NCBI GenBank assembly: GCA_002471015.1
Contig: DKPB01000023.1
Coordinates: 59,341 to 123,340 of the forward strand
DNA from: Stenotrophomonas sp. UBA7346
GTDB lineage: Bacteria; Pseudomonadota; Gammaproteobacteria; Xanthomonadales; Xanthomonadaceae
Length of the DNA: 64,000 bases
Direction of reading: 5' to 3'
The translations under genes and the position numbers were made by a program. Positions within the stretch are counted from its first letter, which is position 1; the number at the start of each line of letters is the position of its first letter. This document shows positions 9,677 to 18,381 of this stretch, in pieces. The notes below the pieces were generated by a model. It was not told where the DNA came from and ran no database searches. It worked only from the letters and a program-made list of their open reading frames with translations.

Positions 9677-9690
9677 TGTAAGCGGTTACA
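9677..9690. promoter_or_regulatory. LacI/GalR-type operator upstream of the MFS gene
   Basis: TGTAAGCGGTTACA is an inverted repeat (TGTAA-N4-TTACA) with a central CG, the form recognised by many LacI/GalR-family repressors. It lies 22 bp upstream of the GTG start of the exporter, where repressor binding would block transcription. No LacI-family gene is in the window, so the cognate regulator is unknown. Confidence 0.55.
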
Positions 9691-9771
9691 TAGTGTACTG
9701 TTGCGTCGCAGCAATCAGTCTGCCCCGGTGACTTTTCGAGGCCGGATGCTGTGTTGCGCCAGCCGGGCGAC

Positions 9772-9800
9772 TTGCCTCAAGGCCTTGCGCAGTGGATAAT
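9772..9800 (+). promoter_or_regulatory. Sigma-70 promoter of the rpsF operon
   Basis: TTGCCT (9772-9777) and GATAAT (9795-9800) are separated by exactly 17 bp, about 100 bp upstream of rpsF. This is the best sigma-70 match noticed in the window and fits a highly expressed ribosomal-protein operon. Confidence 0.7.
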
Positions 9801-9837
9801 GCCCGGCTTCCTGCGCTCCCGGTGCAGGGACCCTTGC

Positions 9838-9902
9838 CCCACCGCAAACCACGGCGGGGGGCTGTCCGGCCCATCAGGGCCACATCCGAAAGGTATGAAA
9901 AC
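9838..9902 (+). promoter_or_regulatory. Possible S6/S18 autoregulatory leader before rpsF
   Basis: The leader holds a GC-rich hairpin, GGCCC-ATCA-GGGCC (9868-9881), with CCG trinucleotides on both sides and the ribosome site AAAGGT just after it. In many bacteria the rpsF leader carries a hairpin with a CCG box bound by the S6:S18 complex. The position and a CCG near a hairpin agree, but the full consensus cannot be verified by eye. Confidence 0.35.
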
Positions 9903-10334
9903 ATGAGTCGTCATTACGAAGTCGTGTTCCTGGTCCATCCGGACCAGAGCGAACAGGTCCCCGCCATGATCGAGCGCTACAAGGCGCTGGTCGAAGCCGG
10001 CAACGGCACCATCCACCGTCTGGAAGACTGGGGCCGCCGCCAGCTGGCTTACCCGATCCAGAACCTGGTGAAGGCTCACTACGTGCTGCTGAACATCGAA
10101 GCTGACCAGTCGGTTCTGAACGAACTGACCGAAAGCTTCCGTTTCAACGACGCCGTGCTGCGCAACCTGGTCATCAAGCGTGACGAGGCTGACACCGAGC
10201 AGTCGCTGATCATGAAGAGCAAGGACGAGAAGGGCGACAAGCCCGAGCGTGGCGAGCGCCGTCGTCGTGACGACGAAGAAGGTGCATCTTCCAACAATGA
10301 CGAAGCCGGCGACGACGCCGCTTCTGCTGAATAA
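9903..10334 (+). CDS. rpsF: 30S ribosomal protein S6
   Basis: A 143-residue ribosomal protein that binds with S18 at the 30S platform. MSRHYEVVFLVHPDQSEQV, LEDWGRRQLAYPIQ and KAHYVLLNIEA are signature S6 segments. The C-terminal tail after about residue 100 is long, highly charged and low-complexity (RGERRRRDDEEGASSNND); length and sequence of this tail vary between species. It is the first gene of rpsF-rpsR-rplI. The priB or ssb gene found in some versions of this operon is absent. S18 follows after 11 bp. Confidence 0.97.
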   Translation: MSRHYEVVFLVHPDQSEQVPAMIERYKALVEAGNGTIHRLEDWGRRQLAYPIQNLVKAHYVLLNIEADQSVLNELTESFRFNDAVLRNLVIKRDEADTEQSLIMKSKDEKGDKPERGERRRRDDEEGASSNNDEAGDDAASAE

Positions 10335-10345
10335 GGAGCACTTTC

Positions 10346-10576
10346 ATGTCCAAGTTCTTCCGCCGCCGCAAGTTCTGCAAGTTCACCGCTGAAGGCGTGA
10401 AAGAGATCGATTACAAGGATCTCAACACCCTGCGCCAGTACCTGACCGAGAACGGCAAGATCGTTCCGAGCCGCGTCACCGGCACCAAGTCCAAGTACCA
10501 GCGCCAGCTGGCAACGGCCGTCAAGCGCGCCCGTTTCCTGGCCCTGATCCCGTACACGGACAACCACGACGTCTGA
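10346..10576 (+). CDS. rpsR: 30S ribosomal protein S18
   Basis: A 76-residue protein that dimerises with S6. FFRRRKFCKFTAEGVKEIDYKD and the downstream YLTENGKIVPSRVTGTKSK are classical S18 sequence, and it ends with IPYTDNHDV. AAGGAG precedes the ATG. A single Cys (KFCKF) remains, so the zinc-binding variant of S18 is not present. Confidence 0.97.
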   Translation: MSKFFRRRKFCKFTAEGVKEIDYKDLNTLRQYLTENGKIVPSRVTGTKSKYQRQLATAVKRARFLALIPYTDNHDV

Positions 10577-10590
10577 GTGCGGAAACGAGT

Positions 10591-10608
10591 CGCGGCGCAT
10601 GCGCCGCG
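10591..10608 (+). terminator. GC hairpin between rpsR and rplI
   Basis: CGCGGCGC-AT-GCGCCGCG is a perfect 18-bp palindrome 15 bp after the rpsR stop, with no T tract. It is more likely an attenuator or RNA-stability hairpin inside the operon than a strong terminator, because rplI follows 145 bp later without an obvious promoter. Confidence 0.5.
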
Positions 10609-10753
10609 ATGAGAAGTGAGAAGTGGGAGTGGGGCGCGTTGTCCTTCCTCGTTTCACACTCCTCTTTACTCGCTTCTCGCCTCAAACCCGTCCTATTCGG
10701 ACAGCAAGCGTTGCGGTGCCTCGGGCATCGCTAACGAATAACGGAGAAATTCC

Positions 10754-11203
10754 ATGAAGCTGATTCTCGTACAGAAAGTGACCAACCTCGGCGGCCTGGG
10801 CGACCTGGTCGACGTCAAGCCGGGCTATGGCCGTAACTACCTGGTGCCGCAGGGCAAGGCCGTGCCGGCCACCGAAAGCAACATCGCCGAGTTCGAAGCC
10901 AAGCGCGCTGAGTACGAAGCCAAGGCCCAGGCCTCGCACGACGAAGCCCAGGCCCGTGCTGCCAAGTTCGAAGGCGCCAGCGTCACCATCGGTGCGCACG
11001 CTTCGACCGAAGGCAAGCTGTACGGCTCGGTTGGCCCGCGCGATATCGCCGAAGCCTTCACCGCTGCCGGCCTGGAGCTGAGCAAGAGCGAAGTGATCCT
11101 GGGCGAAGGCGCTTTCCGCAACGTGGGCGAGTTCGACGTCATCGTCAAGCTGCACGCCGACGTGGAAACCACCGTCAAGGTCATCGTCGAAGCCGACGCC
11201 TGA
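10754..11203 (+). CDS. rplI: 50S ribosomal protein L9
   Basis: A 149-residue two-domain L9. The N-terminal RNA-binding domain MKLILVQKVTNLGGLGDLVDVKPGYGRNYL is diagnostic. It is followed by the long connecting helix and the C-terminal domain (KLYGSVGPRDIAEAF). GGAG lies just before the start. The 177-bp gap from rpsR holds a GC hairpin and a purine/pyrimidine-rich inverted repeat. Confidence 0.97.
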   Translation: MKLILVQKVTNLGGLGDLVDVKPGYGRNYLVPQGKAVPATESNIAEFEAKRAEYEAKAQASHDEAQARAAKFEGASVTIGAHASTEGKLYGSVGPRDIAEAFTAAGLELSKSEVILGEGAFRNVGEFDVIVKLHADVETTVKVIVEADA

Positions 11204-11225
11204 TCCTGCGGTAAAAGCTGCACGC

Positions 11226-11255
11226 AACGGGCGCCGAAAGGCGCCCGTTTGTTTT
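11226..11255 (+). terminator. Rho-independent terminator of the rpsF-rpsR-rplI operon
   Basis: A perfect 10-bp stem, AACGGGCGCC / GGCGCCCGTT, with a GAAA tetraloop followed by TGTTTT, starting 22 bp after the rplI stop. Confidence 0.9.
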
Positions 11256-11433
11256 GGTGGAGCGCTGGGGCGACTGGCGGCTGCCTTGGGTGTCGCTATA
11301 CTCGGGTGCCAGTACTGTGTTTGGTCTATTGAATCCCCGGGGATATCAATGACTTGAGCATGGAGATGGAACTTCCGGAACTTCCCTCCGGGTGTCGGCA
11401 GTGGCTGCCGATGTCCGCCAACAGCCCGATTCC

Positions 11434-14400
11434 ATGCGTCTATCCACGATCAAGCTCTCCGGTTTCAAGTCCTTCGTCGACCCCACGACGTTGCACCTGC
11501 CGACCAACATGACCGGTGTCGTCGGCCCCAATGGCTGCGGCAAGTCCAACATCATCGACGCGGTGCGCTGGGTGATGGGCGAGAGCTCGGCCAGCCGCCT
11601 GCGTGGCGATTCGCTGACCGATGTGATCTTTTCCGGGTCTGCCGGCCGCAAGCCGGTGTCGCAGGCGACGGTGGAGCTGATCTTCGACAACACCGACCAC
11701 ACGATCTCCGGCGAGTACGCCTCGTTCAATGAGATCTCGGTCAAGCGCACCGTCAGCCGTGACGGCAGCAGCAATTACTACCTGAACGGCACCAAGTGCC
11801 GTCGCCGCGATATCACCGACCTGTTCCTGGGCACCGGCCTTGGCCCGCGCAGCTACTCGATCATCGAGCAGGGCATGATCAGCCAGATCATCGAGGCGCG
11901 CCCGGAAGACCTGCGCGTTTACCTGGAAGAAGCGGCTGGCATTTCCAAGTACAAGGAGCGCCGCAAGGAAACCGAAACCCGCATCCGCCATACGCGCGAG
12001 AACCTGGACCGGCTCAACGACCTGCGCGAGGAGATCGGCAAGCAGCTGGAACATCTCAAGCGGCAGGCGCGCCAGGCCGAGCAGTACCAAGCGTTGCAGG
12101 AAGAGCGCCGGGTGAAGGATGCGGAGTGGAAGGCACTTGAGTTCCGCGGGCTGGATGGGCGCCTGGCAGGTCTGCGCGAGGCGTTGTCGCGCGAGGAGAC
12201 CAAACTGCAGCAGCTGATTGCCGAGCAACGCGAGGCCGAGAGTCGCATCGAGACGGGCCGCGTGCGGCGCGAGGAAGCGGCCGAGAACTTGAACAAGGCA
12301 CAGGCCGAGGTCTACCAGGTAGGCAGCAGCCTGGCCCGCCTGGAGCAGCAGATCCAGCACCAGCGGGAAATGGCGCAGCGCCTGCACAAAGCGCGCGACG
12401 AAACCCGCCAGGCACTTGCCGAGCTCGGCCAGCACATCAGCGGCGACGAGGCCAAGCTGATCGTGCTGCGCGAATCGGTGGAGAACGCCGAGCCGCAGCT
12501 GGAGCAGCTGCAGGAAGAGAACGAGATCCGCCAGGAGGCGCTGCGCGAAGCCGAAAGCCGGCTGACCGATTGGCAGCAGCGCTGGGAAGCGCACAACCGC
12601 AATACCTCCGAAGCGACCCGTTCGGGCGAGGTCGAACGCACCCGCGTCGACTACCTGGACAAACAGGTGTTGGAGGCTGACCGCCGCCGCGAGGCCCTGC
12701 AGGGCGAACGCGCCGGGCTGGATCTGGCAGCGCTGGCCGAAGCGTTCGAGCAACTGCAGCAACAGCACGAAACCCAGAAGCTCACCGTCGAGGGCCTGAC
12801 GGAGCAGGTAGAGGTGCGCAAGGCGTCCGTCAGCACGCTGGAGACTCAGCAGCGCGAAGCGCAGGCCGAGCTGGCCGAAGTGCGCAAACAGGCCCAGGCC
12901 GCGCGCGGCCGGCTGTCTTCGCTCGAAGCCCTGCAGCAGGCTGCGCTGGGCCAGGAGCAGGGCGCTGCGTTGGCGTGGCTGCAGGCGCAGGGTCTGGAAT
13001 CGGCGGCGCGAGTGGGTGAACGCATCAGCGTCGAGGCGGGTTGGGAAAACGCGGTCGAAAGCGCGTTGGGCCAGCTGATCGAAGCCGTGCTGGTGGACGC
13101 GCCGGAGACCTTGGTCGATGCCTTGGCCGAGCTCGGCGAAGGGCGCTTGGCGTTGGTATCGGCGGCGCCGGGCAAGGCCTCGTTCGCGGCCACCTCGTTG
13201 GCGTCCAGAGTGGAAGGCCCGCTGGCCATCCGGCGCATGCTGGCGCACCTGCACGGTGCCGATGATCTGCCCGCGGCACGGGCGCTGCAGGCCAGCCTGG
13301 GCGAGGACGAAGCGGTCATCACCCGCGACGGCGAGCGGCTGGGCAAGGGCTGGCTGCAGTTGTCGCGCTCGGGTGCCGCGCAGCAGGGGGCCTTGCTGCG
13401 CGAGCGCGAGATCGTGACCCTGCGCGAGCAGATCGAAACCCTGCAGGAGCGCGAAATCACCCTGGATACGCGGCTGGGTAGCGGTCGCGAGCAATTGCTG
13501 GCAGCCGAGCAGCAGCGCGAGGAGGCACAGCGTGCGCTCCATCAGGCGCACCGTGCCGGCTCTGAGCTGGCCGGTCAGCTGCAGAGCCAGCAGGGACGCC
13601 TGGACACCACCCGCGCCCGCATCGAGCGCATCGAGCGCGAACTGGCCCAGTTGCTGGAAACGCTGGATGCCAGTCGCGAACAGGCCAGCGAAGCCCGCAT
13701 CCGCCTTGATGAAGCGGTCAACAGCATGGGCGACCTGGAGTCGGCCCGGCAGGCGCTGGAGGGCGAGCGTCGGCAGTTGGGCGAGGCCCGCGACGCGGCC
13801 CGCGATGCTGCCCGCAACGTGCGCGACAGCATGCATGCACTGGCGTTGACCCTGGAATCGCAGCGTACCCAGATCAGTGCGCTGAGCCAGGCGCTGGAGC
13901 GCATGTCCAGCCAGCGCGGGCAGTTGGATTCACGCCTGGGCGAGTTGCACTTGCAACTGGATGACGGTGATACCCCGGTGCAGACGCTGGAGAGCGAGCA
14001 CCAGAATGCCTTGGCCGAGCGGGTACGGGCGGAGCGCGTACTGGGCGAGGCCAGGGCCTTGCTGGAAGGCATTGACGCCGAGCTGCGCGGCCTGGAGCAG
14101 ACCCGCCACCAGCGCGACGAACAGGCGCTGGCGCAGCGCGAGCGCATCTCCCAGCGCAAGCTCGACCAGCAGGCACTGGTGCTCAGTGCCGAGCAGCTGT
14201 CGGCGGCGGTGGAGAAGGCCGGGTTCGTGCTGCAGGACGTGATCAATACCCTGCCCGAGGAGGCGCGCCTGTCCGAGTGGGAATCGGCGGTGCACCAGAT
14301 CGACGGCCGCATGCGTCGGCTCGAGCCGGTCAACCTGGCGGCCATCAGCGAGTACGGTGAGGCTTCGCAGCGCTCGGAGTACCTTGAGGCACAGAACGTC

Positions 14401-14937
14401 GACCTCAATACCGCACTGGAAACGCTGGAAGACGCCATCCGCAAGATCGACCGGGAAACCCGCGGCCGCTTCAAGGACACCTTCGACCGGGTCAATGCCG
14501 GCGTGCAGGCGCTGTACCCGCGCCTGTTCGGTGGCGGCCACGCCTATCTGGAACTGACCGGCGAAGACCTGCTCGACACCGGCGTCACCATCATGGCGCG
14601 GCCACCTGGCAAGCGCGTGTCCAGCATCTCGCTGCTGTCCGGCGGCGAGAAGGCGATGACCGCGGTGGCGCTGGTGTTTGCCATCTTCCAGCTCAATCCG
14701 GCGCCGTTCTGTCTGCTGGACGAGGTGGACGCGCCGCTGGACGAGGCCAACGTTGGCCGTCTGGCCAACATGGTCAAGGAAATGAGCGAGAAGGTGCAGT
14801 TCCTGTTCGTCAGCCACAACAAGGCGACCATGGAGGCGGCCTATCAGTTGTCGGGCGTGACCATGCGCGAGCCGGGCGTCAGCCGCCTGGTCAGCGTGGA
14901 CCTGGAAGAAGCCGCGCGATTGGCGGGCGCGGCCTGA
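11434..14937 (+). CDS. smc: Chromosome segregation protein SMC
   Basis: A 1167-residue condensin ATPase that organises and segregates the chromosome with ScpA and ScpB. Walker A GPNGCGKS is at residues 31-38. Two long coiled coils (about 165-500 and 670-1000) flank the hinge around 510-640. The C-terminal head has the signature LLSGGEKAMTAVAL and Walker B FCLLDEVDAPLDEAN. The start at 11434 (MRLSTIKLSGFKSF) is the conserved one; the frame extends 42 bp upstream without similarity. The coiled coils are rich in Glu, Gln and Arg as expected. It is followed by zipA and ligA, so chromosome and division functions cluster here. Confidence 0.97.
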   Translation: MRLSTIKLSGFKSFVDPTTLHLPTNMTGVVGPNGCGKSNIIDAVRWVMGESSASRLRGDSLTDVIFSGSAGRKPVSQATVELIFDNTDHTISGEYASFNEISVKRTVSRDGSSNYYLNGTKCRRRDITDLFLGTGLGPRSYSIIEQGMISQIIEARPEDLRVYLEEAAGISKYKERRKETETRIRHTRENLDRLNDLREEIGKQLEHLKRQARQAEQYQALQEERRVKDAEWKALEFRGLDGRLAGLREALSREETKLQQLIAEQREAESRIETGRVRREEAAENLNKAQAEVYQVGSSLARLEQQIQHQREMAQRLHKARDETRQALAELGQHISGDEAKLIVLRESVENAEPQLEQLQEENEIRQEALREAESRLTDWQQRWEAHNRNTSEATRSGEVERTRVDYLDKQVLEADRRREALQGERAGLDLAALAEAFEQLQQQHETQKLTVEGLTEQVEVRKASVSTLETQQREAQAELAEVRKQAQAARGRLSSLEALQQAALGQEQGAALAWLQAQGLESAARVGERISVEAGWENAVESALGQLIEAVLVDAPETLVDALAELGEGRLALVSAAPGKASFAATSLASRVEGPLAIRRMLAHLHGADDLPAARALQASLGEDEAVITRDGERLGKGWLQLSRSGAAQQGALLREREIVTLREQIETLQEREITLDTRLGSGREQLLAAEQQREEAQRALHQAHRAGSELAGQLQSQQGRLDTTRARIERIERELAQLLETLDASREQASEARIRLDEAVNSMGDLESARQALEGERRQLGEARDAARDAARNVRDSMHALALTLESQRTQISALSQALERMSSQRGQLDSRLGELHLQLDDGDTPVQTLESEHQNALAERVRAERVLGEARALLEGIDAELRGLEQTRHQRDEQALAQRERISQRKLDQQALVLSAEQLSAAVEKAGFVLQDVINTLPEEARLSEWESAVHQIDGRMRRLEPVNLAAISEYGEASQRSEYLEAQNVDLNTALETLEDAIRKIDRETRGRFKDTFDRVNAGVQALYPRLFGGGHAYLELTGEDLLDTGVTIMARPPGKRVSSISLLSGGEKAMTAVALVFAIFQLNPAPFCLLDEVDAPLDEANVGRLANMVKEMSEKVQFLFVSHNKATMEAAYQLSGVTMREPGVSRLVSVDLEEAARLAGAA

Positions 14938-14985
14938 CGTGCCATTCTGTAATCATCTGAACGATTAATCCGGAGACTTCAACGC

Positions 14986-15723
14986 ATGTCCGACATGGCA
15001 CTGTTGCGTATCGGCATTCTGGTTGCCGGGGTGCTGCTGATAGCAGCCATTTTCCTGTTCGGTCGCCCCAAGCGGCTTGCCCAGGGCAAGCGCAAGGAGC
15101 CGGCCGACGCCGAGCGTCAGCGCCGCGAGCCGGTGCTGGGAGGCGATCTTGAGGGTGATGGCGACAGCGTGGCGCCCGCGGTGGAGGGGGAGCAGGTCAG
15201 TCAGCCTGAACTGGGCTTGCCCGACGTGGAGGCGGCCAACGCCAGCGACCTGGGCAAGCGGCCCAGCCAGGACTTCGACAAGATCGTGTCGCTGTATGTG
15301 GCGGCGCGCGCCGGTCAGGTGCTGCGCGGCGAGGACATCGTGGTGGCGGCGGAGAAGACCGGCCTGGTTTTCGGCTACATGAACGTGTTCCACCGTCTGG
15401 TGGAAGGCCACCCCGAGCGCGGCCCGATCTTCTCGATGGCCAGCATCATGAAGCCGGGCAGCTTCGACATGGCTACCATACGCGAACTGGAGACCCCGGC
15501 CATCGCGTTCTTCCTGACTCTGCCGGCGCCGATGACCGCGCTCGACGCCTGGGAAAAGATGCTGCCGACCGTACAACGCATGGGCGAGCTGCTTGATGGC
15601 GTGGTGCTGGATGACAGTCGCAACGCACTAGGTCGCCAGCGCATCGCCCACATCCGCGATGACCTGCGCGCCTACGACCGCCAGCACCAGGCGCCGCCGC
15701 TGACCAAGTCGCCGCGTTGGTGA
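14986..15723 (+). CDS. zipA: Cell division protein ZipA
   Basis: A 245-residue inner-membrane anchor for FtsZ. One N-terminal transmembrane helix (LLRIGILVAGVLLIAAIFLF) is followed by a basic stretch, a charged linker to about residue 95, and the FtsZ-binding C-terminal domain (KIVSLYVAARAGQVLRGEDI, FGYMNVFHR, IFSMASIMKPGSFD). The linker is shorter than in E. coli (328 residues), lacking much of the Pro/Gln-rich region. It is located between smc and ligA; the zipA-ligA neighbourhood is common in gammaproteobacteria. Confidence 0.95.
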   Translation: MSDMALLRIGILVAGVLLIAAIFLFGRPKRLAQGKRKEPADAERQRREPVLGGDLEGDGDSVAPAVEGEQVSQPELGLPDVEAANASDLGKRPSQDFDKIVSLYVAARAGQVLRGEDIVVAAEKTGLVFGYMNVFHRLVEGHPERGPIFSMASIMKPGSFDMATIRELETPAIAFFLTLPAPMTALDAWEKMLPTVQRMGELLDGVVLDDSRNALGRQRIAHIRDDLRAYDRQHQAPPLTKSPRW

Positions 15724-15736
15724 AGTCTTAAGAGCT

Positions 15737-15830
15737 ACCCCTCCCAACCCTCCCCTTGCCTGCGGCAAAGGGAGGGGGCTTATCTTTTCCCCCTCCCTTG
15801 CGCGCAGCGTAGGGGAGGGCCGGGGAGGGG
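15737..15830. repeat. Two inverted copies of a CCCCTCCC...GGGAGGGG element
   Basis: The zipA-ligA gap holds two elements of about 42 bp in opposite orientation (15737-15780 and 15789-15830). Each reads roughly CCCCTCCC-N2-CCCTCCCCT, a GC loop, then AAGGGAGGGGG. A third copy lies at 52695-52739. Each element folds on itself, and the pair can also fold together. It is distinct from SMAG. Confidence 0.7.
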
Positions 15831-15909
15831 TGCTGTTCGCAGCAAACATGGTTGCACTCGCAGCAGCTGCTTTTACCGCGCCAACACTCCGCGCAGGTAA
15901 AATCGCCGC

Positions 15910-18381
15910 ATGAATCAGACTACCGCCGCCCCCCAGCGCATCAGCGAACTCCGCCGCCAGCTGGCCGCCGCCGCGCGCGCCTATCACGAGCAGGACGAAC
16001 AGATCATTCCGGACGCCGAGTACGACCGCTTGATGCGGGAGCTCGAAGCACTGGAAGCCGCGCACCCGGAACTGGACAGCGCCGATTCGCCCAGCCATCA
16101 GGTCGGCGGAAAGCCGTCTTCGCGCTTTCCCGAAGTCGTGCACGCGGTGCCGATGCTGTCGCTGGGCAATGCCTTCAGCGATGCCGAGGTGCACGATTTC
16201 GTGCGCCGCATCGACGAGCGCCTGCATCGCCGCGAACTGTTCTTCTCCGCAGAGCCCAAGCTCGACGGCCTGGCTATCAACCTGCGCTACGAGCAAGGCG
16301 TGTTCGTGCAGGGCGCGACCCGTGGCGATGGTGCCACCGGCGAAGACGTCAGCGCCAACCTGCGCCAGATCAAGGTGATCCCGCAGCAGCTGCTTGGTGA
16401 AGGCTGGCCAGAAATTCTGGAAGTGCGCGGTGAGGTCTACATGCCGCGTGCCGATTTCGAGCGCTACAACGAGCAGGCACGCCTGCATGGCGGCAAGGTG
16501 TTGGCCAATCCGCGCAATGGCGCCGCCGGTTCGTTGCGCCAGCTTGATCCCAGGGTCAGCGCGCAGCGGCCATTGAGCTTCTATGCCTACGGGCTGGGCG
16601 AGGTGGCTGGCGGTGAACTGCCCGATACGCATTCGGCAACGCTGGCGCAGCTCGCACGCTGGGGCTTTCCGGTCAGCGACCTGTGCAAGGTGGTGCAGGG
16701 GGCCGAAGGCCTGCTGGCCTATTACCGCGATATCGGCGAGCGCCGTGACGGCCTGGCCTATGACATCGACGGCGTGGTCTACAAGCTGGACGACCGCGAG
16801 GGCCAGCAGGAAATGGGCTTCGTCGCCCGCGCGCCGCGCTGGGCCATCGCGCATAAATTCCCCGCGCAGGAACAGACCACCACGGTTGAAGCCATCGAGA
16901 TCCAGATCGGCCGTACCGGGGCGGCGACGCCGGTGGCAAGGCTCAAGCCGGTGCATGTGGCCGGCGTCGTAGTCACCAATGCGACTCTGCACAACGCCGA
17001 CCAGATCGCGCGGCTGGATGTGCGGGTGGGCGATACGGTGATCGTGCGCCGTGCCGGCGACGTCATTCCGGAGGTTGTCAGCGTCATCGCCGAACGGCGC
17101 CCGGAAGGCACCACGCCGTGGCAGATGCCGCGCGAGTGCCCGGTATGTGGCGCGGAGATCGTGCGCGAGGAAGGCGAGGCCGCCTGGCGCTGTTCGGGCG
17201 AGTTGAGCTGCCCGGCGCAGCGCAAGGAAGCCATCGCGCATTTCGCCTCACGCAAGGCCATGGATATCGACGGCCTGGGCGACAAGTACATCGAGACCCT
17301 GGTGGATGCGGGCATCGTGCGCGGCGTCGCCGACCTGTATGCGCTCAGCCGCGATCAACTGCTGGTGTTGAAGCTGGCGCTGGATGCTGACTCACCGGAA
17401 AGCCTGGCGTCGCAGCTGCGCCTGCATCTGCAGCCGGCAGGCAGTGGCGAGACGCTCAATCGCATTCTCAAGCTGGATGCGGGTGATGCCGCCTGGCGCG
17501 CACAGGCCTTGTCCGTGCCGGCCAGTTTTGAGTGGAATACAAAGAAGATCGCCACCAGGTGGGCCGACAACCTGATCGCCGCGATCGCCGCCAGCCGCAA
17601 CACCACGCTGGAGCGCCTGCTGTTCGCGCTGGGCATTGAGCATGTCGGCGAGAGCACCGCCAAGGCCTTGTCGGTGTGGTTTGGTGACCTGGAACGGATC
17701 CGCCATCTGCCCTGGCCGCTGTTCAAGCGGGTGCCGGATATCGGCGGTGAAGTGGCGCGTTCGATTGGCCACTTCATGGCGCAGCCGGGCAACCAGCAGG
17801 CCATCGACGCGCTGTTGGCACGCGGCGTGCAGATCAGCGATACGCATGCACCCCATCCCAGGCTGCGCGCGGAATTGTCACTGGCCACGCTGTTGGCCGA
17901 CCTGGAGATTCCCAAGGTCACCGCCGTGCGTGCACGCCAACTGGCCGAGGCGTTCCCCTCGGTGGAGGCGATCCGCGACGAGAGCGCGCACAACTTCGTC
18001 ACTGCCGGGTTGCCCGCGGAAGTTGCCAATGCACTGGTGCGCTGGCTGGAGGAGGATGCCAACGCTGGCTTGCTCACTGCCGCCGGGCAGGCGTTGGATA
18101 CCTTGTTGCGTATCACACCGGAGGCGCAGGTAGATGCGGCTGGCCCGCTGGAAGGGCAGACCGCAGTGCTGACCGGTACCTTGCAGCAGATGAGTCGCGA
18201 TGTGGCCAAGGGCAAGCTGGAAGCGCTGGGCGCGAAGGTGGCCGGCAGCGTGTCGAAGAAGACCAGCTTCGTGGTTGCCGGCAGTGAGGCCGGGTCCAAG
18301 CTGGACAAGGCCAACGAACTCGGCGTCCCGGTCTGGGACGAGGCGCAGTTGTTGGCTTACCTCGCAGATAATGGGCAATGA
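15910..18381 (+). CDS. ligA: NAD-dependent DNA ligase LigA
   Basis: An 823-residue replicative ligase sealing nicks with NAD+. The catalytic lysine is K117 in AEPKLDGLAI. The adenylation domain, the OB fold, a Cys4 zinc finger (CPVCGAEI ... CSGELSCPAQ) and a C-terminal BRCT domain (about residues 740-820, with LTGTLQQMSRDVAKGKLEAL) are all present. It is about 150 residues longer than E. coli LigA. The extra sequence is between the zinc finger and the helix-hairpin-helix region (about 480-550) and just before BRCT (about 640-735); the second insert looks like an additional helix-hairpin-helix unit. The stop overlaps the next gene by four bases. Confidence 0.96.
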   Translation: MNQTTAAPQRISELRRQLAAAARAYHEQDEQIIPDAEYDRLMRELEALEAAHPELDSADSPSHQVGGKPSSRFPEVVHAVPMLSLGNAFSDAEVHDFVRRIDERLHRRELFFSAEPKLDGLAINLRYEQGVFVQGATRGDGATGEDVSANLRQIKVIPQQLLGEGWPEILEVRGEVYMPRADFERYNEQARLHGGKVLANPRNGAAGSLRQLDPRVSAQRPLSFYAYGLGEVAGGELPDTHSATLAQLARWGFPVSDLCKVVQGAEGLLAYYRDIGERRDGLAYDIDGVVYKLDDREGQQEMGFVARAPRWAIAHKFPAQEQTTTVEAIEIQIGRTGAATPVARLKPVHVAGVVVTNATLHNADQIARLDVRVGDTVIVRRAGDVIPEVVSVIAERRPEGTTPWQMPRECPVCGAEIVREEGEAAWRCSGELSCPAQRKEAIAHFASRKAMDIDGLGDKYIETLVDAGIVRGVADLYALSRDQLLVLKLALDADSPESLASQLRLHLQPAGSGETLNRILKLDAGDAAWRAQALSVPASFEWNTKKIATRWADNLIAAIAASRNTTLERLLFALGIEHVGESTAKALSVWFGDLERIRHLPWPLFKRVPDIGGEVARSIGHFMAQPGNQQAIDALLARGVQISDTHAPHPRLRAELSLATLLADLEIPKVTAVRARQLAEAFPSVEAIRDESAHNFVTAGLPAEVANALVRWLEEDANAGLLTAAGQALDTLLRITPEAQVDAAGPLEGQTAVLTGTLQQMSRDVAKGKLEALGAKVAGSVSKKTSFVVAGSEAGSKLDKANELGVPVWDEAQLLAYLADNGQ

